From assembly GCA_030789695.1 (NCBI GenBank), contig CM061138.1:184675051-184739050 (forward strand): DNA of 64,000 nucleotides. The letters are read 5' to 3'. Below the pieces are notes generated by a model. The model had not been told where the DNA came from. It did not search any database and saw only the letters and a list, made by a program, of their open reading frames with translations. The position numbers and the translations under genes are program-made. How positions within the stretch are numbered: position 1 is the first letter of the stretch; every line of letters starts with the position of its first letter. The stretch comes from Scilla litardierei. Its lineage: Eukaryota > Streptophyta > Magnoliopsida > Asparagales > Asparagaceae. Below, piece by piece: positions 57,115 to 64,000 of the stretch.

Positions 57115-59626
57115 GGGGGGGGGGGGGGGGGGGGGGGGGGGGCTATTTTGAGGGTGTTCTGTATTATTTTATTAATGTAGGGGTATTTAGGTACTTAGAC
57201 ATTTAATTAGATTATTATAAATAGGGGGATAGCCGGCCGGCGCTAGTTATGCAAAATTTGAGAATTGTGATTGAGATGAGAGATCTCCTAGTTCTTCGGG
57301 AATGTGCAGACGTCCCTTATCAATTGACGTCTTAGGAGAGAGATTACCCCTTTGATTGTAGCCCGTTATCTTATTTTATTTTCAGTTTAATCAATAAAAT
57401 TTCAGATTCTCTTTAGTTCCTATCATTTTGGTATCAGAGCACGTCGATCCATGGCGGCGGCTACGAGATCAAAGATCGGATCGATGCGGTGGATGAGAAA
57501 TTAACGAGAGAGATCGCTAGCATAAAGGAAATCCTAGCAGTGCATGATGAACGATTCACGAAGGTGGAGTCGAAATTGGAATAACACAGCGAAGCCCTAA
57601 CAAAAATCATCTTCCAACTTAGAGAAATCTCGACGAAATTAAACGGATGCGACATAAAGCCTAAAACAGCGACAAAGGCGTCACATTTGGACAAGGGGAA
57701 GCACGTAATAAGGGATTTGGAAGATGGGAGGCTCACGGATCTCGATAGCAGCGACCCAGAGGCGGAGGAGCACAATCGAGAGGCCAGCGGCCCTAGCCGG
57801 CACCTCCACAGGCAGCAGCGGCAACGGCAGGACCCCGGGGCTCCTTCCCAGTGTCCCGCGGCCCCCGGCATGGCCTCGCGGCACCCCAGGGCCCCCGGAA
57901 AGGGCCGGGGACCCTCCCCCAGGTTTGCCTGGGGGCGACGAACCACCCCAGGGCTCCAGAGGGCCCCGCCGACCAGCGACAAGGCCGCTGGGCCCTGACG
58001 TCAACCGACAGGGCCAGCCGGCCCTTTTCCAGGGCCGTAGGGCCCCCGCCGACCAGGGAAGACCTCCCCACCTGCGGGGGTTTTGGTGTACCGCATGGAG
58101 AAGGTGAGCCTATCGGAGGTTTTGGGTCTTATTCGGAGGATCCGGAGCGTGGTTTCGACGACGATTTTGATCCGGAATTTTTTCAGGAGTATGACGATGA
58201 TGGGAGAGGGTTTCGGGACCCTCCCAACCCTCGGTATGGTGATGACAGAGGATGACCTCCATCCCACACTCATAAGGGATGTCCTGGAGAGTTTGGGGAA
58301 GGTTACAGAGACTTCCAGGAGGAGCACGATGGTATGTTTGGAGGCGACGGCTGGATAGGATATGGGGGACGAGAAGGCCCACGAGGGGGTTACGGAGTCC
58401 ATGAGGGAGGCCCATGAGGGTGCTATGAGTGGCACCAGGAGAGGTGACAGCACTACCACCAGCACAGACACGACGGGGGGACGTGAGACCAGGTGACATA
58501 CACGATGGACAAGCTGCAGAAGCTAAAGATGCTTGTATTCAAGGGGGTGGATCCAATTTCGTGGATTTACAGGACGGGGAGATTTTTAGGGTCTCTCGCA
58601 TGACGGAGGAATAGAAGTTGGAGGCGATTGCTATATGTCTGAATGGAAAGGCCCTCGCTTGGTACCAGTGGAAGGATGAGAGGCGTTCTTTTCGCTCGTG
58701 TAAGGAGATCAGGGACCAAATTGTAGAGAGATTCAGAGATCCTCATCTGGGAAATGTGAGGGAGCAGCTACTATCACTCAGGTAGGATGGCACCATGCGG
58801 AACTATCTGGAGAGGTTTGAGACACTGTCAGGACAGGTGTGTGTGGTGTCTGATGAGATGATGGAGAGCTCCTTCATGAAAGAGTTGAAGGCTACTATTC
58901 ATGCAAATGTCCACATGTAGAGCCTCAGGACCTGATGGAGGCCGTAGTATACTTAGATGGCGGAGAACTGCCAGTTGAAGGAGAGAAGGTTAAGGGGTGG
59001 TTGGAGTGGCCCAGTTTCCCGCAGTCAGATAACGACAGGAGGGCAGAGAGAGTCTACTGGAACATATCAGGCGAGCGACAAAAAGCTTGGGGAGAATAGC
59101 AACGCACTGCCAGCAGGGGGTCAGTTCAGGAGGATGACTGATGTCGAGATGAGGGAGAAGAGGCAGAAAGGGTTGTGTTTGAAATGCGATGAGAGGTTCA
59201 CCCCGGACGCCATTGTGAGGCACGTAAGCTGCAATGCTGATAGTCGGGAATGACGAGGAAGATGTCGTGGAGGATAAAGAACTCGGGATGAACGACCACT
59301 CGCACTTGGAGTAGGACCGCCTGAGACTTTATGCACCACCTTGAGGACAATGTGGATTTTCGGGGGCGGAGTAATGTTAGATCTGGCCCAGAGGGGCCTA
59401 TTTTGGGGGTATTTTGTGTTATTTTATTAATGTAGGGGTATTTAGTTAATTAGACATTTAATTAGATGATTATAAATAGGGGATAGCCATCCGGCCCTAG
59501 TTATGCAAAATTTGAGAATTGTGATTGAGAGGAGAGATCTCCTAGTTCTTCGGAAAGGTAGAGACGTCCCTTATCAATTGGCGTCTGGAGAGGGAGGTTA
59601 CCCCTTTGATTGCACCCCTTCAAAGT
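57115..59626 (+). mobile_element. TR-GAG-type LTR element with 28-base poly-G at its left end
   Basis: 5' LTR about 57143-57425 and 3' LTR 59375 to about 59626 (truncated) share 'attaatgtaggggtattta' and 'gagatctcctagttcttcgg'. PBS TGGTATCAGAGCA is at 57429-57441; polypurine tract GGGGGCGGAGTAA is before 59375. The expected TGTTAGATCTGG start of the 5' LTR is replaced by 28 consecutive G (57115-57142). Interior of about 1.95 kb. Confidence 0.8.
57451..59253 (+). pseudogene. gag pseudogene of the TR-GAG element
   Basis: Start MAAATRSKIGSMRW at 57451, soon frameshifted. GC-rich Pro/Arg region at 57780-58080. YRTGRFLGSL and gag-core remnants in shifting frames at 58500-58930. Zinc knuckle remnant GLCLKCDERFTPDAIVRHVSC at 59175-59240. 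No pol. Confidence 0.7.
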
Positions 59627-59739
59627 CCTCTTCGGTATGTTCTCGGCTCGCCGTAAGAGTGCCTCAACCACTCTCAAATGGAAAATTAAAAATTGAACCC
59701 TAAACACCGAAAATTACGAAAACACTCTAATATCACTTG

Positions 59740-60487
59740 ATAGAATTTTCTAGGCTTTGGATGTAGAAAGTTATGGTTTTGATAGAAATGTAAATGTGGA
59801 ATCTTTAGATCTAGAAAGAAAGGTTTTGGTAGAAAGTTGTTTTTATTGATAAATAAGGAGATACAAAGGATGGTTGAGTTCTTTCGAAAGGAACTCTCTC
59901 CCAAGCCGCCCATTATAAAGGGGTCGTTCTCTCCAATGAAAAGAGGGAATTATCAACCGCACAAATTTCTCACAATAATCCAGCATGAAAATCCCTAATC
60001 CGCATAGCCTCAAATAAATACTAAACGGAAAATAACAAAGATAGTGGTCACAATTCTAGAGGTACACCGCTCTCCCAGGTCACCAATTATAAAAGACGAC
60101 CGCACTCTCCCGAAAAGAAGGAATTCTCAACCTCACAAATTTCTCACAATAATTAAGCATGAGAATCCCTAGCCCCGTGCTCGCCTATAATTACCAGTTT
60201 AGAAATAACAAAAATACAGAAAAGACCTTAAAACGGATAAGGGCATACTTGTAATTAGTTAATAAGGGGGATTAGTATTTAAGGGGGGATGGCCGGCCGG
60301 CCCTAATCATGCTTATTCTGATAATTTTTTGATTGAAAGAAGAGTTCTCTTAGTTCTTCGGGAAGGTGCGGACGTTGCTTATCAATCGGTGTTTTGGGAG
60401 GGAGATTACCCCTTTGATTGTAGCCAAGTTATTTTATTTTATTTTCAGTTTATTCAATAAAATTTCAGATTCTATTTAGTTCATATC
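59740..60487. repeat. cluster of partial LTRs of the TR-GAG family
   Basis: Two minus-oriented LTR fragments in tandem (about 59740-60010 and 60010-60240, sharing 'caatttctcacaataat'-like and 'ctctcccaRg' words). A plus-oriented fragment (about 60241-60487, 'gttcttcgggaaggtgcggacg', ending ATATCA) follows. No interiors remain. Confidence 0.6.
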
Positions 60488-62590
60488 AAATACCATTCTC
60501 AAAATACCAAAAACATATTACATTCAACTTTAAATGCGGCTTGGCATCTAGATAAGGTCAACCAAGCAACAAACCTGGAAACACAATAAGGAAGTTCCAT
60601 GTCATGTTTATTTTTATGGCATTAATATATAATTCTATTAAGTAAGAAATGCACATCAACAACATCTTAGTGAATGGCAAAGAGGGCATGCCTAAAAACA
60701 AATATTATAAGCAAACATTATGACAGGAAGGTACTGGGTGTTACCTCAATTGAGGTATATAATCGTATGATATAATTGATTATGGCAATGCGCATACATA
60801 TAGGTACATGTTTCAGATGACATACAAAGTTCTAGTTTTAAACAATATAGTATATCAAAATAATAGAAACTATATTTCATCTTCCTAAACAAGATAAGAA
60901 AGCTAAATATAGCAGTATTCCTTGCAAACTCCCCTTGCAAACTCCGAAATGATGAAACATCAAGTTTTTGGAAGATACATATGAACGTTGTTCCCCCAAG
61001 ATGGCAGCATGCGAGTGTGACAGCTAACCCCCTGACACCTACAGTAGGCAAACTGATCGCTAATCATCTGACACCAGAAGTAAAGTTGGTCTCTAATCAC
61101 CTATCACAGGACATACGCAAATCATGGTGGATCTCAGGATCTAGTGGCTAATCACTTGTCATTTGCAGTACGTCGTACATAACCACATGTCATGTGCAGG
61201 ATGCCAACCTAGTTGCTAATTGCACATCACATGCAAATGCAATACACAAATTTCTTGCTATGACCATCCCGCATACTGCACACGAGTTCCAATCGTTAAT
61301 CATTGACATGTGCAATATGAGAATCTGGTCATTGAAGTTTTTGTAATCAGATCAAGAACCACTTACTCCTGAATATACACAAAATTAAATTAAACACCGA
61401 TTTGAGTGCCCGGAAACAAATGGCAAGCACAGAATCGTGAGTGGATGATTATTTTTAATGGTTAGGGAAGCATGGCTCTTCAGATCATTGACCTGGCATT
61501 GGACGCACACTACATAATCATGGCCCAGAGCAGGCTCATGATTAATATCAAGACAACAATATAACAAAATAAATGAGGACGAAATTGAGATTTAGAGCAA
61601 TAAATCTGATGCCATTTTTCCTTGATGTGCTAGAATTGTATGATGCATGCATGCATGCATGCATGGATACAGACATGCATGTTTCAGATAATATAACAAG
61701 TCCTAGTCCTCAACCATATAGTAACTAAAAATATATGAAACTTTATTTCCTTTCCTATTCCTAAAGATGATAGGAAAAATAAATATAGTAGTAATCCTTT
61801 TAACAGTGAGAATAGTCTTTTTGTCAAAGAAGTGGCTAAAACTCTGAGAAATGTTATGTCATGGAGCTATGAATGGTACATGCAAAATCTTTCTTTCTCC
61901 AATCTCAAGTAAATGATGTAATAGGCTATGCAAACCACAAGTTTTTATGGTTAGAAAAAAGGGATCTGAAAAGACCTCTTACTAACATGGGCTTGCGTCA
62001 ACATCATATAAATATGTGATCAGACACATTGTTGATTAAAGAATGCATAGAATCGCCAACGTGGGTTCAAAAATGAGTGATCTCTATTTACGACTACATG
62101 GGCTATTTACGACTACATGGGCCTTGAAGTCTCACATGGCTACAGTGTGTAGCAGGCCGCACTATGAAAATCAAAAATAATTGAATGCAACAAAAAATGA
62201 AAACAGGCCCTACCCCAACCGCCCTATAAATCCTTTTGTTTTATGACTTTTTACATAAAACACCTCTACAAAAGAAATATTACATAATATAAATGACTAT
62301 GAAAATGAATTTAAAGCCAACCGAAGTATTGCTTTATCAAATAGTAATGAAAACCTACACATGCATAATCTTTATTTTTTGGAAAAACAAAGAAGAAAAT
62401 TACACATGAACAAAATTAATTACAAGCTTTTGCATTTATTTATTGGAATAAAGAAAAATTGCATTATCATGTTATACGAGGATACGGGACATGTGCTTTC
62501 CTAAGATGCACCCCAAAACTCCGTCCATGTTCTTGTTTTCAAATATTGACACCATTCATATTCATGTTGATCTGCATACTGATTGGATTT
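60488..62590. repeat. intron sequence with a dispersed 140-bp duplication and (GCAT)n
   Basis: 60785-60925 and 61665-61800 are diverged copies of one sequence ('acatgtttcagatRa...aaaRctaaatatagYagta'). (GCAT)n at 61642-61664. 61010-61260 has degenerate repeats of 'ctaatcacatgtcatgtgca' type. No coding exon found. Confidence 0.5.
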
Positions 62591-62619
62591 TTCTCGGGTT
62601 TTAAAGTAAATCGTTTGGG

Positions 62620-64000
62620 TTTTGGTAGAAAGGTGTGATTTTTAGGGAAAGATGTGATTTTTAGGGTTTTGATGAGAAGATTGGGGGAAATGAATGTATT
62701 TTTAAATGTAAACTGAAAATAACAAAGATAGTGACCACAATTCTATATGTGGACTGCTCTCCCAAGTCGCCAATTATAAAGGCAACCAGTCCAGTAAGGA
62801 GAAGAACGATGAGCAGGAGAAGAGGCGACAGTACATGCTCATGACAAATTCTCAAATAAGAAAAATGCGGACGAAGGGGTTATGCTTCAGCTGCGACGAA
62901 ATTTTCAGCCCAAGGCATTGTTGTCACAACCACGCTCCCCAATTGTTGATAGCAGGAGAATGTGAGACGTTTACGAGAGGAGATAGAAAAGCTAGGAGGG
63001 GACAAGCATCTTCACGTGGAGTAGCATGCCCATGGTTTTCAAGTACCACCTTGAGTACAAGCTGGATTTTCGGGGACGGAGTAATGATTAGACCGCGCAA
63101 AAGAGCAGATCTGAATTTCTGGAGTCTTATGGATGTTTTTGTAATTTTTCAGTTTTAGATGTCTTTTTGTAATTTTCCGTTTAGGGTCTTTTCTGTAATT
63201 TTGTTATTTCTGTATTAGTATTTATATGCAAGTAGGGGGCTAGGAATTCTCACGCTTGATTATTGTGAGAAATTTGTGGAGGTTGAGAATTCCCTCTTTT
63301 CGGGAGAGTGCAATCATCCCTATAGTTGGCGACTTGGCAAAGCGGTCCACCTCAATAAATGTGGCCACTATCTTTATTATTTTCAATTTAGTATTTACAT
63401 GAGACTAGTGGGGATTAGCGATTCTTATGCTGGATTATTGTGAGAATTTTTTCCGAACCTTATGGCAGATATGGAAGAACTTCAGCTGCCGCAAGAGACT
63501 TTTGGAAGAACTGTGGGATTTTTAGATTACGAAAACGCCCCTAAGACTCCAGAAATTCCTGAGCTGGCCTTTTGCGCGGTCTCATCATTACTCCACCTCC
63601 GAAAATCCACCTTGTCCTCAAGGTGATGCCTGAAAACCATGGGCATGCTACTCCACGTGAAAATGTGTCCCCTCCTAGCTCTTCTATCTCCTCTAGTAAA
63701 CGTCTCACATTCACCCGTTATCAACAACTGGAGAGCGTGGTTGCGACAAGATGCACACGGCTAAACATTTTTGCCGCAGCTGAAGAGCAACCCCTTCACC
63801 CGCATTTCACTCATTTGAGCATCTATCATAAGACTGTACTGTCGCCTCTACCACTGCTCATTGTTCCTCTTCTTATTGGACTGGTCTTCCCCTGCCAGTG
63901 CCGTTGGCACCCCTACCGGTTCCTAACAGCGAAGATTGGGTCCACTCCAAGCCCCCTAGAGATCCTCTCCTCCGTAAGGCAATCCTCTACCAGCTGTGCT
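62620..64000. mobile_element. two TR-GAG 3' ends facing each other (inverted repeat)
   Basis: From the left: a minus-oriented LTR piece (about 62640-62785); a plus-strand gag end with knuckle GLCFSCDEIFSPRHC (62868-62925); polypurine tract GGGGACGGAGTAA and a plus LTR from 63085. Then a minus LTR ending at 63587, its polypurine tract and a minus-strand gag tail (GECETFTRGDRRARRGH, 63640-63720). Arms 62885-63130 and 63540-63790 are inverted copies. Element borders to the right are outside the window. Confidence 0.65.

Noticed and set aside
57681..58255. Several overlapping GC-rich frames on both strands
   Set aside because: Shadows of the Pro/Arg-rich leader of a frameshifted gag gene.
56889..64000. 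Search for the missing first HAC exon
   Set aside because: No minus-strand segment here encodes the conserved N-terminal helix expected before EDYMNM; it is presumed to lie beyond 64000.

Overview
The window is plant nuclear DNA. It is dominated by one gene on the minus strand, a p300/CBP-type histone acetyltransferase of the HAC1 class. Fourteen consecutive coding exons (56888 down to the stop at 5252) join in frame to 1,679 codons plus a stop. All 13 introns between them have GT-AG borders and there is no premature stop. The predicted protein runs Gln-rich region, TAZ1, PHD-type region, KAT11 acetyltransferase domain, ZZ, ZZ, TAZ2, which is the plant HAC order without a bromodomain. The first exon or exons lie beyond position 64000. 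The species cannot be named. AT-rich DNA, Sirevirus-like and TR-GAG-like elements and very long transposon-filled introns suggest an angiosperm lineage with large introns.

Layout from left to right. 1-3400: remnant of a Sirevirus-like non-autonomous element with a 386-codon reading frame. 4775-5251: probable 3' UTR of the HAC gene. Intron of 8.2 kb (5692-13909): an LTR-element pair holding a Sirevirus-type LTR, which holds a hAT-like element with a perfect 8-bp target duplication. Intron of 24.4 kb (14589-38959): a 4.1-kb MULE with a plant-mobile-domain pseudogene, a plastid rpoC1 fragment, a TR-GAG element (TSD GGCAA) split by a 12-kb Sirevirus-like copia element (TSD GCCCT) that itself contains a TRIM, then a LINE tail and a MITE. 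Six exons follow between 38960 and 41873. Intron of 11.7 kb (42251-53903): a foldback element in microsatellites, a solo LTR, a LINE split by a gag-only LTR element, and a gag-only element whose two LTRs face each other in inverted orientation. The 5' coding exons are at 53904-56888. The next upstream intron runs off the window and holds more gag-only element copies.

There is no operon-like logic. The biology is one large chromatin regulator whose introns serve as a landing pad for transposons; splicing must remove at least 44 kb of intron between the exons seen here. I found no tRNA or rRNA gene, no CRISPR array and no second host gene. The most unusual points are the inverted-LTR element bounded by a matching 5-bp duplication, the different palindrome arrays carried by several Sirevirus-like LTRs, and the two-gene MULE.
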